A stretch of DNA of 33,685 nt, from positions 1-33,685 of the forward strand of contig PBVQ01000006.1 of NCBI GenBank assembly GCA_002728715.1. The letters run 5' to 3'. Shown in pieces: positions 1-8,280 of the stretch (position 1 is its first letter; every line of letters begins with the position of its first letter). The position numbers and the translations under genes are program-made. This stretch comes from Dehalococcoidia bacterium. Its GTDB lineage: Bacteria > Chloroflexota > Dehalococcoidia > Lucifugimonadales > Lucifugimonadaceae. The notes beneath the pieces were generated by a model that did not search any database, was not told the DNA's origin, and saw only the letters and a list, made by a program, of their open reading frames with translations.

Positions 1-47
1 TGGAAGATGGTTCAAAAGTAAGGATGGTGAAGAGTGGTAGAAGATAA
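1..47 (+). CDS. rplX: 50S ribosomal protein L24, 3' end only
   Basis: Reading from base 3, the last 14 codons are EDGSKVRMVKSGRR followed by TAA at 45-47. This fits the usual C-terminus of L24, where an E-D/N-G-x-K-V-R segment is followed by a short basic tail. L24 is an early assembly protein of the 50S subunit near the tunnel exit. The gene order L24-L5-S14-S8 supports the call. The stop lies 14 bases inside the start of rplE, so the two genes overlap and are probably translationally coupled. The rest of the gene lies upstream of the window. Confidence 0.8.
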   Translation, partial: EDGSKVRMVKSGRR

Positions 48-756
48 AAAGAAAACTACAGCAAAGAAAACTGCAGCAAAGAAAACTGCAGCAAAGAAAA
101 CTACAGCAAAGAAAACTGCAGCAAAGAAAACTACTACAAAAGTTACTGAATCTAAAAAAATTTCTATTACTAAAAAAGTAGAAAAAGCCTCTAAACCCAT
201 ATCAGATGTTCCAAGGGTGAAAAAAATATACACGGACGAGGTTGTACCTGTACTAAAAAAGGAATTTGGTTATAAGAACCCAATGCAAGTCCCTACTATC
301 AAGAAAATAGTTGTAAATATTGGAATAGGGGAAGCGCTTGACAGCAATTCAGCTCTCAATGCTGCCAATAATGATCTGATGAAAATAACAGGTCAAAAGC
401 CCAAGCAAAATCGTGCTAAGGTGTCAATTGCTAATTTTAAACTAAGAGAAGGTTCAGTAATTGGAACCAGCGTAACCCTAAGAGGTAAAAGGATGTGGCA
501 ATTTTACGATAGATTGGTTAATATTGCTCTACCTAGGGTGAGAGATTTCCGAGGAATTAAGAGATCAGGTTTTGATGGTAAAGGAAATTATTCCTTAGGT
601 ATGAGAGATCAGTCTACTTTCCCGGAAATTGATTATAATGAAATTGATAAAATGAGAGGTTTACAGATAATTTTGGTTAATTCAGCTAATTCAGATGAAG
701 AAGGTATGAGATTATTCGAATTATTAGGTATGCCATTTGTAAAACAAGAAGATTAA
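34..756 (+). CDS. rplE: 50S ribosomal protein L5 with lysine-rich N-terminal repeat extension
   Basis: L5 binds 5S rRNA and sits in the central protuberance of the 50S subunit. The conserved L5 body starts near residue 59 (VPRVKKIYTDEVVP, then KNPMQVPTIKKIVVNIGIGEA) and runs to the end. At 240 residues the protein is about 60 longer than the usual ~180. The extra N-terminus is six near-identical 5-residue units of the KKTAA/KKTTA type, encoded by a 15-bp tandem repeat at 51-140, then a Ser/Lys-rich linker. The start is GTG at 34, with AGGATGG at 20-26 as ribosome-binding site. An in-frame GTG at 217 would give a normal-length L5, but it has no well-spaced Shine-Dalgarno and would leave a ~170-base gap in an otherwise gapless operon, so the long form is preferred. 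Identity of the L5 body is near certain; the role of the tail is unknown. Confidence 0.95.
   Translation: MVEDKKKTTAKKTAAKKTAAKKTTAKKTAAKKTTTKVTESKKISITKKVEKASKPISDVPRVKKIYTDEVVPVLKKEFGYKNPMQVPTIKKIVVNIGIGEALDSNSALNAANNDLMKITGQKPKQNRAKVSIANFKLREGSVIGTSVTLRGKRMWQFYDRLVNIALPRVRDFRGIKRSGFDGKGNYSLGMRDQSTFPEIDYNEIDKMRGLQIILVNSANSDEEGMRLFELLGMPFVKQED
51..140 (+). repeat. 15-bp tandem repeat (six units) inside rplE
   Basis: Six consecutive 15-bp units of the form GAAAACT(A/G)CAGCAAA; only the last unit diverges (ACTACTACAAA). They encode the KKTAA/KKTTA peptide repeat of the L5 N-terminal extension and stay in frame throughout. Such a repeat is expected to vary in copy number between strains by slippage, which is inference. 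Confidence 0.9.
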
Positions 757-773
757 TAGATTAGGAGAATTTT

Positions 774-1079
774 TTGGCTAAAAGATCTATGTTAGAAAGA
801 GAAAAAAAGAGAAAAAAGCTTGTGGATTCCCATATGCAAAAACGTCTTGAATTAAGAAAAACTTCACTAGATATGAAACTTACACCTGAAGAAAGGTTTT
901 CTGCAAGGCAGGAGCTGTCAAAATTACCAAAAAACTCTTCTCCTAATCGATTAAGAAACAGATGCTCTGTTACTGGGAGGCCAAGAGGTTATATGAGATA
1001 TTTTGGTTTGTCTAGGATTACTTTTAGAAAACTAGCCTTGGAAGGTGAGCTTCCTGGCGTAAGAAAAGGAAGTTTGTAA
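774..1079 (+). CDS. rpsN: 30S ribosomal protein S14, zinc-independent type
   Basis: S14 belongs to the head of the 30S subunit. The 101-residue protein starts [17 protein letters not shown] and ends with the family signature [20 protein letters not shown], then [20 protein letters not shown]. It is the long type without the CxxC...CxxC zinc ribbon; one Cys remains. The start is TTG at 774, six bases after AGGAG at 763-767. The later ATG at 789 would remove the conserved MAKxSM start. It lies 17 bases after rplE and one base before rpsH. Confidence 0.95.
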   Translation: MAKRSMLEREKKRKKLVDSHMQKRLELRKTSLDMKLTPEERFSARQELSKLPKNSSPNRLRNRCSVTGRPRGYMRYFGLSRITFRKLALEGELPGVRKGSL

Positions 1080-1080
1080 A

Positions 1081-1482
1081 TTGTCAATTAACGATCCTAT
1101 TGCAGATATGATTACAAGAATTCGAAATGCCACTATGTCAAGGCACGAGAATGTTGAAATACCTAACTCAAAAATCAAGAAATCTATACTTGAGATTCTT
1201 AAAAAAGAGGGGTTTATTGCAGATATGAATTCAAAGGGAGATATAGTATCAGAAAAAGTTCTTAATGTTAAATTAAAATATTTTGATGGTAACACACCCG
1301 CAATTGCGGGCTTAAAGCGTGTCAGTAAGCCAGGTCTTAGAGTTTATGTTGGTAAAAATGAAATACCAAGATATTTTGGAGGTATCGCTACTGCCTTATT
1401 GTCTACCTCTAAGGGCATATTGACTGGTCACGATGCAAGAAATCAAGGTTTAGGTGGAGAATTATTATTTTATGTTTGGTAA
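1081..1482 (+). CDS. rpsH: 30S ribosomal protein S8
   Basis: S8 binds helix 21 of 16S rRNA and in many bacteria represses its own operon. The 133-residue product opens with SINDPIADMITRIRNA and ends with GILTGHDARNQGLGGELLFYVW. Both match the family; G-E-L-L-F/C-x-V-W is the usual C-terminus. The start is TTG at 1081, preceded by GGAAG in the end of rpsN. Length is normal. Confidence 0.96.
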   Translation: MSINDPIADMITRIRNATMSRHENVEIPNSKIKKSILEILKKEGFIADMNSKGDIVSEKVLNVKLKYFDGNTPAIAGLKRVSKPGLRVYVGKNEIPRYFGGIATALLSTSKGILTGHDARNQGLGGELLFYVW

Positions 1483-1513
1483 ATATTTTATACTTAAGGA
1501 GTATGAGTAACAT

Positions 1514-2062
1514 ATGTCTCGAATAGGAAAACAGATAATTAAAATTCCTGAAGGAATGAAAGTAGAATTAAATACAAACATCCTTACAGTTAATGGTAAA
1601 AAAGACACCTTGGAATATATTTTGCCAGAAGAAATAACTGTAGATATTTCTTCTGATGATATAGCTGTAAAAAGATCAAGTGATGATCCAAATATAAAGG
1701 CTCTTCATGGGTTATCAAGAAGCCTTATTAATAATATGGTTATCGGGTGTAATGAAGGTTTTGAAAAAAGACTTGAATTAATTGGTACTGGTTATAGGGT
1801 TCAGCAAAAAGGAAAAGGGTTAGAAATAAATGTTGGTTTTTCACACCCAATACAAATAGATCCTTTGGAAAAAAATCAACTAAAGGCAGAGGGCCAAAAT
1901 TTAATCATTATTACTGGACCAGACAAGCAATCTGTTGGTCAACAAGCAGCAATAATCAGAAAATTTCGACCACCTAACCCTTATACAGGAAAAGGAATTA
2001 AATATACAGATGAAGTGATTCGAAGGAAGGCTGGTAAAACAGCAGTAGGAGGTACTCAATAA
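1514..2062 (+). CDS. rplF: 50S ribosomal protein L6
   Basis: L6 sits near the GTPase centre of the 50S subunit. The 182-residue protein starts [20 protein letters not shown] and ends with the signature [22 protein letters not shown]. It has the two tandem alpha/beta domains typical of L6 (about 1-80 and 85-175). The ATG at 1514 is preceded by AAGGAG around 1496-1501. The 31-base gap before it is one of the longer gaps in this operon. Confidence 0.96.
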   Translation: MSRIGKQIIKIPEGMKVELNTNILTVNGKKDTLEYILPEEITVDISSDDIAVKRSSDDPNIKALHGLSRSLINNMVIGCNEGFEKRLELIGTGYRVQQKGKGLEINVGFSHPIQIDPLEKNQLKAEGQNLIIITGPDKQSVGQQAAIIRKFRPPNPYTGKGIKYTDEVIRRKAGKTAVGGTQ

Positions 2063-2063
2063 T

Positions 2064-2417
2064 ATGGGGAATAAGAAATTTGATACTAGAGGTAGATATA
2101 TAAGGCATAGGAGAGTCAGAAAAAAAATAACTGGCTTATCAGATAAACCTAGGCTTTCTGTTTTTAGAAGTAATAAACATATACATGCACAAATAATAGA
2201 TGATGAAAAAGGTACTACATTGGTTGCTTCATCTTCATTAAGTTTAGATGAAAAAAAATCAAAGATTGATTTAGCAGCTAAGGTAGGTGAAGACTTAGCC
2301 CAAAAGGCAAAAACAGTTGGAGTAAAAAAAGTTGTGTTTGACAGGGCTGGTTATAAATTTCACGGCCGTGTCAAAGCACTTGCTGATGGAGCAAGGTCAA
2401 AAGGATTAATTTTTTAA
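2064..2417 (+). CDS. rplR: 50S ribosomal protein L18
   Basis: L18 binds 5S rRNA together with L5. The 117-residue protein shows [20 protein letters not shown] near residues 24-43 and the C-terminal [20 protein letters not shown] segment, both diagnostic. The ATG lies one base after the L6 stop and uses GGAGG inside the end of rplF as ribosome-binding site. Length is normal. Confidence 0.96.
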   Translation: MGNKKFDTRGRYIRHRRVRKKITGLSDKPRLSVFRSNKHIHAQIIDDEKGTTLVASSSLSLDEKKSKIDLAAKVGEDLAQKAKTVGVKKVVFDRAGYKFHGRVKALADGARSKGLIF

Positions 2418-2418
2418 G

Positions 2419-2970
2419 ATGGCTACAGATACTAACAAAATACAAAAAAATGATAAAAATAATCCTCGTCAAGGTAGATCTAGGCGCAGGAGGCAAAGAA
2501 ACCAAGAGGAATCTCAGTTCATCGAAAGGGTAATAAAGATTCGTAGAGTTTCAAAGGTAGTTAAGGGTGGTAGAAACTTAACATTCAATGCCATGGTTGT
2601 TGTCGGTGATGGAAATGGGAATGTTGGAGCAGGTTTGGGATCAGCAGCAGCAGTTCCTGACGCAGTAAGAAAAGGAACTATTTACGCGAAAAAAAATATG
2701 AATAAAATAACATTAAATGGCCCTACGATACCTCATGAAATAACTACAAAGTTTTCAGGTTCAAAAGTCTTACTCAAACCAGCTGCACCCGGAACTGGAG
2801 TAATTGCTGGTGGAGGAGTTCGTGCAGTTTTAGAAGCTGTCGGTGTGACTGATGTCTTATCTAAAACATTTGGATCATCAAATACCATAAATATAGTTAG
2901 AGCTACTTTATCAGCATTAGAACAATTAAGAGATCCTAAGACTGTAATTTCTAAAAGAAGAGAGGTATAA
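2419..2970 (+). CDS. rpsE: 30S ribosomal protein S5
   Basis: S5 acts in decoding accuracy and in the mRNA entry channel. The 183-residue protein has an Arg/Lys/Asn-rich N-terminus (about 1-35), then the double-stranded-RNA-binding S5 domain (FIERVIKIRRVSKVVKGGRN) and the C-terminal domain with LLKPAAPGTGVIAGGGVRAV. The ATG is one base after the L18 stop. The charged N-terminus is a little longer than in E. coli S5. Confidence 0.96.
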   Translation: MATDTNKIQKNDKNNPRQGRSRRRRQRNQEESQFIERVIKIRRVSKVVKGGRNLTFNAMVVVGDGNGNVGAGLGSAAAVPDAVRKGTIYAKKNMNKITLNGPTIPHEITTKFSGSKVLLKPAAPGTGVIAGGGVRAVLEAVGVTDVLSKTFGSSNTINIVRATLSALEQLRDPKTVISKRREV

Positions 2971-2977
2971 GATAAAA

Positions 2978-3163
2978 ATGTCTCAAATAATAATCAAGCA
3001 AATAAGAAGTTCAATAGGAATAAAGCCTAATCAAAAGGCAACCCTAAAAGCTCTTGGTTTAAGAAAAATTAATCATGTAAGACACCATGAAGATACTGCA
3101 AATATCATGGGTATGATAAAAAAAGTAAGCCATTTAGTTACAGTTGAGCAAGTTAATAAATAG
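2978..3163 (+). CDS. rpmD: 50S ribosomal protein L30
   Basis: Bacterial L30 is a small 50S protein of about 60 residues. This 61-residue product has the family core IRSSIGIKPNQKATLKALGL, then RKINHVRHHEDTANIMGMI. Position between rpsE and rplO is canonical. The ATG at 2978 follows the GAGAGG at the end of rpsE. Confidence 0.95.
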   Translation: MSQIIIKQIRSSIGIKPNQKATLKALGLRKINHVRHHEDTANIMGMIKKVSHLVTVEQVNK

Positions 3164-3183
3164 GTAAATAATTAGGATTTAAT

Positions 3184-3639
3184 ATGACAGCATTACATCA
3201 ACTAAAATCAAATAAAAAAAATAGAAAAAGAGTAGGACGTGGAAATGGCTCAGGTAGTGGTACATACTCAGGTCGTGGTAGTAAAGGTCAAAAACAAAGA
3301 GGAAGTGTTCCATTCCTTTTCGAAGGAGGACAGTTACCACTAATAAAAAAATTACCTCATATGAGAGGTTTTAATAATATTTTTAAGACAAAATACTCTA
3401 TTGTAAACCTAGAAACATTGAACGAGTTTGATGACGGAGATAATATTTCTATAGACATATTATTAGAGAAAAAAATCCTTAAAAATAAAAATAATAAACT
3501 TAAAATTTTAGCTAGTGGTAAATTAACTAAAAAGTTAAATATTACAGCAGATCATTTTAGTAAGTCCGCAAAAGAACAAATAGAGTCCTTAGGAGGCTCT
3601 GTTACTATTATAGATATAGATGAAAAGAAAAAAAAATAA
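3184..3639 (+). CDS. rplO: 50S ribosomal protein L15
   Basis: L15 is a late 50S assembly protein. The 151-residue product has the Gly/Arg-rich N-terminal extension that threads into 23S rRNA (KRVGRGNGSGSGTYSGRGSK, then GQKQRGSVPFLFEGGQLPL), followed by the globular domain ending VTIIDIDEKKKK. The ATG at 3184 follows TTAGGA. It lies three bases before secY, in the usual rplO-secY order. Confidence 0.95.
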   Translation: MTALHQLKSNKKNRKRVGRGNGSGSGTYSGRGSKGQKQRGSVPFLFEGGQLPLIKKLPHMRGFNNIFKTKYSIVNLETLNEFDDGDNISIDILLEKKILKNKNNKLKILASGKLTKKLNITADHFSKSAKEQIESLGGSVTIIDIDEKKKK

Positions 3640-3642
3640 TTT

Positions 3643-5004
3643 ATGACAACCTCAACTAATCAAAGTACAAAATCACCTATACCAGCATTATTTAAGGCTG
3701 CAGTAGATGCTTGGGGAATTCCTGATCTTAGATACAGGATATTATTTACTTTGTTTATACTTGTTTTGTTTAGATTTTTTGCTCATGTGCCTGTGCCAGG
3801 TGTTGATAGAGATGCTTTAGCGGCAGCTTTTGAAGCTAATCCTCTTCTTGGTTTTTTAGATCTTTTTTCAGGTGGTGCACTAAGAAATCTTTCTATAGCT
3901 GCTCTTGGTGTATATCCATATATCACTGCATCTATTATATTGCAGATTCTAACTCCAATAATTCCTACATTAAAGAATCTTTCCCAGGAGGGAGATGCTG
4001 GTAGGCAAGCAATCAATAGATATACCCACTATCTTACTGTCCCTTTGGCATTTCTTCAAGGTTATGGTCAATTAAATTTATTTGCTGGTGGTTTTTTATC
4101 TCAGAGTGGGTCTGCTATATCAGGTATTGGATTTGGGGGTTCTGATACCCTTAATACAATAGCTATATTGACTGCAATGACGGCTGGAACAATGTTGCTT
4201 GTTTGGATGGGTGAACTAGTGACGGAAAAAGGTATTGGAAATGGTATTTCTATGATAATTTTTGCAGGAATAGTGTCCACTTTGCCTCAAGTTGTAGGTC
4301 AATTATGGCTACTTCGTGAACAAACTTTCCAAGTAGTTATGTTAGTTGTAATTGCTGTAGTAATAATTTATCTAATTGTTTATTTTGCAGAAGCACAAAG
4401 AAAAATACCCGTACAGTATGGTAGGAGTGTTTTTAGAGGCGGTCAAATGTATAGGCAGTCTGGTGCAACTAGTATCCCTCTAAGGGTTAATGCAGCAGGA
4501 ATGATACCTCTAATATTTGCATTTTCAATATTGATATTTCCTTCAGTAGTAGCTAGTTATTTTAATGATGGATCAGGAAGCTTTATATCGACCATAGCAA
4601 ACTTTTTTCTAAACTCTTTTGGTCCTACAAGTTCCATATATTGGATAGCAGTATTTTTATTAGTTGTAGTTTTTACTTTTTTCTATACATTAGTTGTTCA
4701 TAACCAGCAAAATATAGCTGAAAATCTTCAAAAAAATGGAGGTTTTGTCCCAGGGATAAGACCTGGCCCTCCTACTAAAGAATTCTTGATGAGGGTGGTT
4801 CTTAGAATTACTTGGGGAGGAGCATTGTTTCTGGGTTTTGTTGCTATCATTCCATTTATTGCTCAGTTGATAACAAATCTTCCTAATGCAACTACTATTC
4901 TTCAAAGTACAAGCCTGTTAATCATGGTCGGGGTAGCATTGGATACTATGAGGCAACTTGAATCTCAGCTACTTATGAGAAATTATGAGGGCTTTGTTAA
5001 GTAA
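3643..5004 (+). CDS. secY: Preprotein translocase subunit SecY
   Basis: SecY is the pore of the Sec translocon in the cytoplasmic membrane. The 453-residue protein has about ten hydrophobic segments. Family motifs include FAHVPVPGVD near residue 47, the plug/TM2 area LDLFSGGALRNLSIAALGVYPYITASII, the cytoplasmic loop RKIPVQYG near 255, and ENLQKNGGFVPGIRPGPPT near 361-379. No obvious Shine-Dalgarno precedes the ATG, so coupling to rplO is likely. It should export the lipoproteins and the S-layer-like protein encoded later in this window. Confidence 0.97.
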   Translation: MTTSTNQSTKSPIPALFKAAVDAWGIPDLRYRILFTLFILVLFRFFAHVPVPGVDRDALAAAFEANPLLGFLDLFSGGALRNLSIAALGVYPYITASIILQILTPIIPTLKNLSQEGDAGRQAINRYTHYLTVPLAFLQGYGQLNLFAGGFLSQSGSAISGIGFGGSDTLNTIAILTAMTAGTMLLVWMGELVTEKGIGNGISMIIFAGIVSTLPQVVGQLWLLREQTFQVVMLVVIAVVIIYLIVYFAEAQRKIPVQYGRSVFRGGQMYRQSGATSIPLRVNAAGMIPLIFAFSILIFPSVVASYFNDGSGSFISTIANFFLNSFGPTSSIYWIAVFLLVVVFTFFYTLVVHNQQNIAENLQKNGGFVPGIRPGPPTKEFLMRVVLRITWGGALFLGFVAIIPFIAQLITNLPNATTILQSTSLLIMVGVALDTMRQLESQLLMRNYEGFVK

Positions 5005-5018
5005 TTGAGGTACTGTAA

Positions 5019-5669
5019 ATGAATGTGATTTTATTGGGTCCGCCCGGAGCCGGCAAAGGTACTCAGGCTCGGAAAATAGTTGACAGTTATGATTATGAGT
5101 ATATTTCAACTGGAGATATGCTCCGTAAAGAAGTACAATCAGAATCTGAATTAGGTCAAATTGCAAAGTCTTATATGAATAATGGTGATCTAGTACCAGA
5201 TAAATATATAATTGAGATGATTGTGACTAGTTTAGGTGATCTGGATTCAAAGAACTTAATTGATGGATTTCCTAGAAATATTTCTCAAGCTGAATCCTTA
5301 GATAAAAAATTGATAGAAAATAAACAAGAAATTTCGCTTGTTTTACACATGTATGTTGAAGATAAAGAACTAATTAGTAGGCTTTCAAATCGAGCAGTTT
5401 GTGTATCGTGTCAGACTCCATATAAATTAAAATTTCCAGATGAAATAAATGAAATAACATGCATAAATTCGTATTGTGATAACAGTTCTATAAAAATTAG
5501 AGAAGATGATAATCCTGAATCAGTAGCTCGAAGAATTTCAGTTTACAAAGAAGATACTTTCCCTGTTGTTAATTATTACAAGGATTTAGATGTTAATTTA
5601 GTAGATATTAACGCCCATAGACCTGAAGATGAAATCTTCCAAGAAATTTCTAAATTTTTAGAGGTATAA
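5019..5669 (+). CDS. adk: Adenylate kinase
   Basis: Adenylate kinase interconverts ATP + AMP and 2 ADP in the cytoplasm. The 216-residue protein has the P-loop GPPGAGKGTQ at residues 7-16, the AMP site STGDMLR, the DGFPRN motif and the long LID. The LID carries a zinc-type cysteine set (CVSC, then two more Cys), but the second pair is C-x4-C rather than the usual C-x2-C/D, while the first C-x2-C and the 16-residue spacing look normal. The secY-adk-map-infA order is classical for many bacteria. Confidence 0.96.
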   Translation: MNVILLGPPGAGKGTQARKIVDSYDYEYISTGDMLRKEVQSESELGQIAKSYMNNGDLVPDKYIIEMIVTSLGDLDSKNLIDGFPRNISQAESLDKKLIENKQEISLVLHMYVEDKELISRLSNRAVCVSCQTPYKLKFPDEINEITCINSYCDNSSIKIREDDNPESVARRISVYKEDTFPVVNYYKDLDVNLVDINAHRPEDEIFQEISKFLEV

Positions 5670-5675
5670 GACTTT

Positions 5676-6488
5676 ATGACAAATTCAAATTCAAATAGTA
5701 ATTATAAAAATGATTTATATGGTAGTGTAAAGCCTAGCAATACTGCTATAATTAAAACGGATGAAGAACTTGATATTATGCGAGAAGCAGGTAGGATTGT
5801 TGCTAAAGCATTAAGAAAATCATTCGAAGCTCTTGAACCTGGTATAACAACAAAAGAGTTAGATTCTATAGCCCGTAAAGTTATAGAATCTGAAAACTCT
5901 AAGCCGGCATTCTTGGGTTTGTATGGTTTTCCAGCTACAGCTTGTATATCAATTAATGAAGAAATTGTTCACGGGATACCTAGTGATAGAAAGATTCAGT
6001 CAGGCGATATAGTCACAATGGATTGTGGGGCTATAGTAGATGGGTTCTACAGCGATCATGCCATATCTCAAATTGCTGGTTCTTCTACCCATAAAAAACA
6101 GAAACTAATTGATGTTACAAGAGAGTCGCTATCAAAAGGTATAGAATCTTGTCGCGTTGGGAATAGAATCGGAGATATATCGCACTCAATAGAGAAGTAT
6201 GTTATTGATAGTTCATATGAGCTAGTAAGAGAATATGTTGGGCATGGTGTAGGTAAAGAACTACACGAGCCTCCCCAAGTCCCTAATTTTGGTCCTCCAG
6301 GCGTTGGAATAGAGATAGTTAAAGGTCTTGTTTTGGCAATTGAACCAATGGTCAATGCAGGAACATGGAAAACTAAACAATTAGATGATGGATGGACTGT
6401 AGTTACTGAGGATGGGAAGCTATCATGTCACTTTGAACATACAGTAGCAGTCACTGATAATGGTCCAGAAATTTTAACGAAAGAATAG
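5676..6488 (+). CDS. map: Type I methionine aminopeptidase
   Basis: MetAP removes the initiator methionine from nascent proteins. The 270-residue protein has all metal ligands in place: the two Asp in [17 protein letters not shown], the His in [12 protein letters not shown], the Glu in AIEPM, and the last Glu in FEHTVAVT. The body starts near residue 26 ([20 protein letters not shown]). The first ~25 residues are an Asn/Ser-rich extension ([13 protein letters not shown]) without homology that I recognise. No better downstream start codon is visible. It lies six bases after adk. Confidence 0.96.
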   Translation: MTNSNSNSNYKNDLYGSVKPSNTAIIKTDEELDIMREAGRIVAKALRKSFEALEPGITTKELDSIARKVIESENSKPAFLGLYGFPATACISINEEIVHGIPSDRKIQSGDIVTMDCGAIVDGFYSDHAISQIAGSSTHKKQKLIDVTRESLSKGIESCRVGNRIGDISHSIEKYVIDSSYELVREYVGHGVGKELHEPPQVPNFGPPGVGIEIVKGLVLAIEPMVNAGTWKTKQLDDGWTVVTEDGKLSCHFEHTVAVTDNGPEILTKE

Positions 6489-6498
6489 AAAGGTAATC

Positions 6499-6717
6499 TT
6501 GGCAAAAAAAGAAGCAATAGAAGTTGAGGGGTTAGTAAACGAAGCTCTTAAGAACGCTGTTTTTAAGATCGAACTTGCTAATGGGCACGAGGTGTTGGCG
6601 CATGCTTCTGGAAAGATAAGGAAAAATTTTATAAGAATTTTACCAGGAGATAAAGTATTAGTTGAACTTTCTCCATATGATCTTACAAGAGGAAGAATAA
6701 CCTATAGATTTAAATAA
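6499..6717 (+). CDS. infA: Translation initiation factor IF-1
   Basis: IF-1 occupies the ribosomal A site during initiation. The 72-residue OB-fold protein has the conserved [20 protein letters not shown] start, then [41 protein letters not shown]. The start is TTG at 6499 with AAAGG just upstream; this gives the usual (M)AKKE N-terminus. It is followed closely by rpmJ. Confidence 0.97.
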   Translation: MAKKEAIEVEGLVNEALKNAVFKIELANGHEVLAHASGKIRKNFIRILPGDKVLVELSPYDLTRGRITYRFK

Positions 6718-6728
6718 AGGAAAAATAT

Positions 6729-6845
6729 ATGAAAGTAAAAGCATCTGTAAAAGCTAAACACCCGGGAAGTAAAGTAGTAAGGCGTAAAGGTAAAGTTTAC
6801 GTAATCAACAAAAACAACCCTCGATTAAAATCAAGGCAAGGATAA
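6729..6845 (+). CDS. rpmJ: 50S ribosomal protein L36, cysteine-free type
   Basis: This is a 38-codon gene starting with ATG at 6729, behind AAAGGA. Its product begins [20 protein letters not shown] and ends NPRLKSRQG. The VKxSVK start and the C-terminal N-P-R-x-K-x-RQG are diagnostic for L36. All zinc-ligand cysteines of the classical form (CxxC...C...H) are missing; the protein follows the zinc-independent pattern with H-P in the first knuckle and G-K-x-Y-V-I. It is the expected neighbour between infA and rpsM. Confidence 0.93.
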   Translation: MKVKASVKAKHPGSKVVRRKGKVYVINKNNPRLKSRQG

Positions 6846-6854
6846 GGAATAACA

Positions 6855-7238
6855 ATGGCAATAGTTGCAGGGGTAAACATTCCAGACAACCAAAGAATTG
6901 AGATTGCATTAACATCTATTTATGGTGTAGGAAAAACAAGCTCAAAAAAAATAGTTTCTGAAGTAGGAATAGATCCTAATACTAGGGTGAAAGACATACA
7001 AGATGAAGAGTTAACGAGAATTAGGAGTGCCGTAGAAAGACTTGGTATTTTAGTTGAAGGTGATTTGAGAAGAGAGGTTCAACTTAATATTAGAAGATTA
7101 ACAGATATTCAAACGTTTAGGGGTTCAAGGCATAGAAAAGGACTACCTGTCAGAGGACAAAGAACCAAAACTAATGCTAGAACTAAACGTGGAAGAAGAC
7201 AAACAGTTGCTGGAAAGAAGAAAGTTGCTGCTCATTAG
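6855..7238 (+). CDS. rpsM: 30S ribosomal protein S13
   Basis: S13 sits in the 30S head and contacts L5 across the subunit bridge. The 127-residue protein begins MAIVAGVNIPDNQRIEIALT and has the C-terminal block RGSRHRKGLPVRGQRTKTNARTKRG, both diagnostic. The ATG at 6855 follows AAGGA at 6840-6848. The basic C-terminal tail is of normal length. Confidence 0.97.
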   Translation: MAIVAGVNIPDNQRIEIALTSIYGVGKTSSKKIVSEVGIDPNTRVKDIQDEELTRIRSAVERLGILVEGDLRREVQLNIRRLTDIQTFRGSRHRKGLPVRGQRTKTNARTKRGRRQTVAGKKKVAAH

Positions 7239-7269
7239 TATTTATAATATTTTATGATTGGAATTAATT

Positions 7270-7653
7270 ATGCCTAGACAAAGAAGTAGAAAAAGAGAAA
7301 AAAAATTTGTTCCCCAAGGACAAGCATTTATAAGTGCAACGTTTAACAATACTCTTGTTACCGTTACTGATCCTCAAGGGAATGTGGTATCACAAAGTAG
7401 TGCTGGAGCTGAGGGATTTAAGGGGTCTAGAAAATCTACCGCCTTCGCCGCTCAAAAAGCAGGTGAAACTGCAGCAAAAACTGCAATGGAACATGGTGTG
7501 AAAACTGTTGATGTAATGGTTAAGGGACCAGGTGCAGGAAGAGAATCAGCAATTAGAGCTTTACAAGGAGCTGGTATACGAGTGATATCTATAAAAGATA
7601 TTACACCTGTTCCTCATAATGGGTGTAGACCTCCAAAAAAGAGAAGAGTATAA
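7270..7653 (+). CDS. rpsK: 30S ribosomal protein S11
   Basis: S11 forms part of the 30S platform. With ATG at 7270 the protein is 127 residues and starts [20 protein letters not shown]. Family blocks are [20 protein letters not shown], the [18 protein letters not shown] stretch, and the C-terminal [17 protein letters not shown]. An in-frame TTG at 7258 would add four residues (MELI); ATG is preferred because it gives the usual N-terminus and has TTGGAA just upstream. Confidence 0.96.
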   Translation: MPRQRSRKREKKFVPQGQAFISATFNNTLVTVTDPQGNVVSQSSAGAEGFKGSRKSTAFAAQKAGETAAKTAMEHGVKTVDVMVKGPGAGRESAIRALQGAGIRVISIKDITPVPHNGCRPPKKRRV

Positions 7654-7677
7654 AAAATAGTGAATACAGGTAAATAA

Positions 7678-8274
7678 ATGGCAAGATACATAGGACCTAA
7701 AAATAAAAAAAATAGAAGGTTTGGGCTTCCGCTCAAAAATGATAAACAAAATTCAAAAAAATCAAGAGGATCTAATTCTGAAAGACGTCTATCAGATTAC
7801 GGCATGCAGCTTAGAGAAAAGCAAAAGGCTAGATTTATCTATGGAATATTAGAAAGACAGTTTAGAAACTATTATAGAAAAGCATCAAGGCTGGAAGGAA
7901 TTACTGGTGACAAATTATTGCAAATCCTTGAAAGCAGATTAGACAACGTTGTTTACAGACTAGGTTTTGCTCATACCAGAGAACAAGCAAGACAGATAGT
8001 AAATCATGGTCATATAGAAGTTAACTCAAAGAAAGTTAATATACCTTCATATGAAGTAAAAGAAGGAGATAACATTTCATGGCGAGAAAAATCTAAAACA
8101 ACAGAATTATATAAAAATATAGAGGGTGCTTCCAAATCTGAAAGCGGAGTCCCATCTTGGCTAAACTTAGACAAAAAAAATTATATTGGACAAGTATCAT
8201 CAGCTCCCAACTTATCAGATGTGGAAATGGTAATCGATACAAGGCAAATTGTAGAATACTACTCTAGGAGGTAG
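7678..8274 (+). CDS. rpsD: 30S ribosomal protein S4, zinc-independent type
   Basis: S4 nucleates 30S assembly. The 198-residue protein has the N-terminal ARYIGPKNKKNRRFGLPL block, where zinc-binding homologues carry Cys residues; here none is present. The S4 RNA-binding domain follows (LESRLDNVVYRLGFAHTREQ, then ARQIVNHGHIEVNSKKVNIPSY), ending VDTRQIVEYYSRR-like. The ATG at 7678 follows AGGTAAATA. Location between rpsK and rpoA is classical. Confidence 0.97.
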   Translation: MARYIGPKNKKNRRFGLPLKNDKQNSKKSRGSNSERRLSDYGMQLREKQKARFIYGILERQFRNYYRKASRLEGITGDKLLQILESRLDNVVYRLGFAHTREQARQIVNHGHIEVNSKKVNIPSYEVKEGDNISWREKSKTTELYKNIEGASKSESGVPSWLNLDKKNYIGQVSSAPNLSDVEMVIDTRQIVEYYSRR

Positions 8275-8280
8275 AAAATA

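Noticed and set aside
51-140. Short direct repeats that could suggest a CRISPR array
   Set aside because: The units are contiguous without spacers, only 15 bp, and stay in frame as part of L5.
12-233. Open frame on the - strand across the rplE repeat (Phe/Val/Ala-rich)
   Set aside because: It is the antisense shadow of the lysine-rich repeat and lies inside a certain ribosomal gene; the same holds for the antisense frame over the rplM tail.
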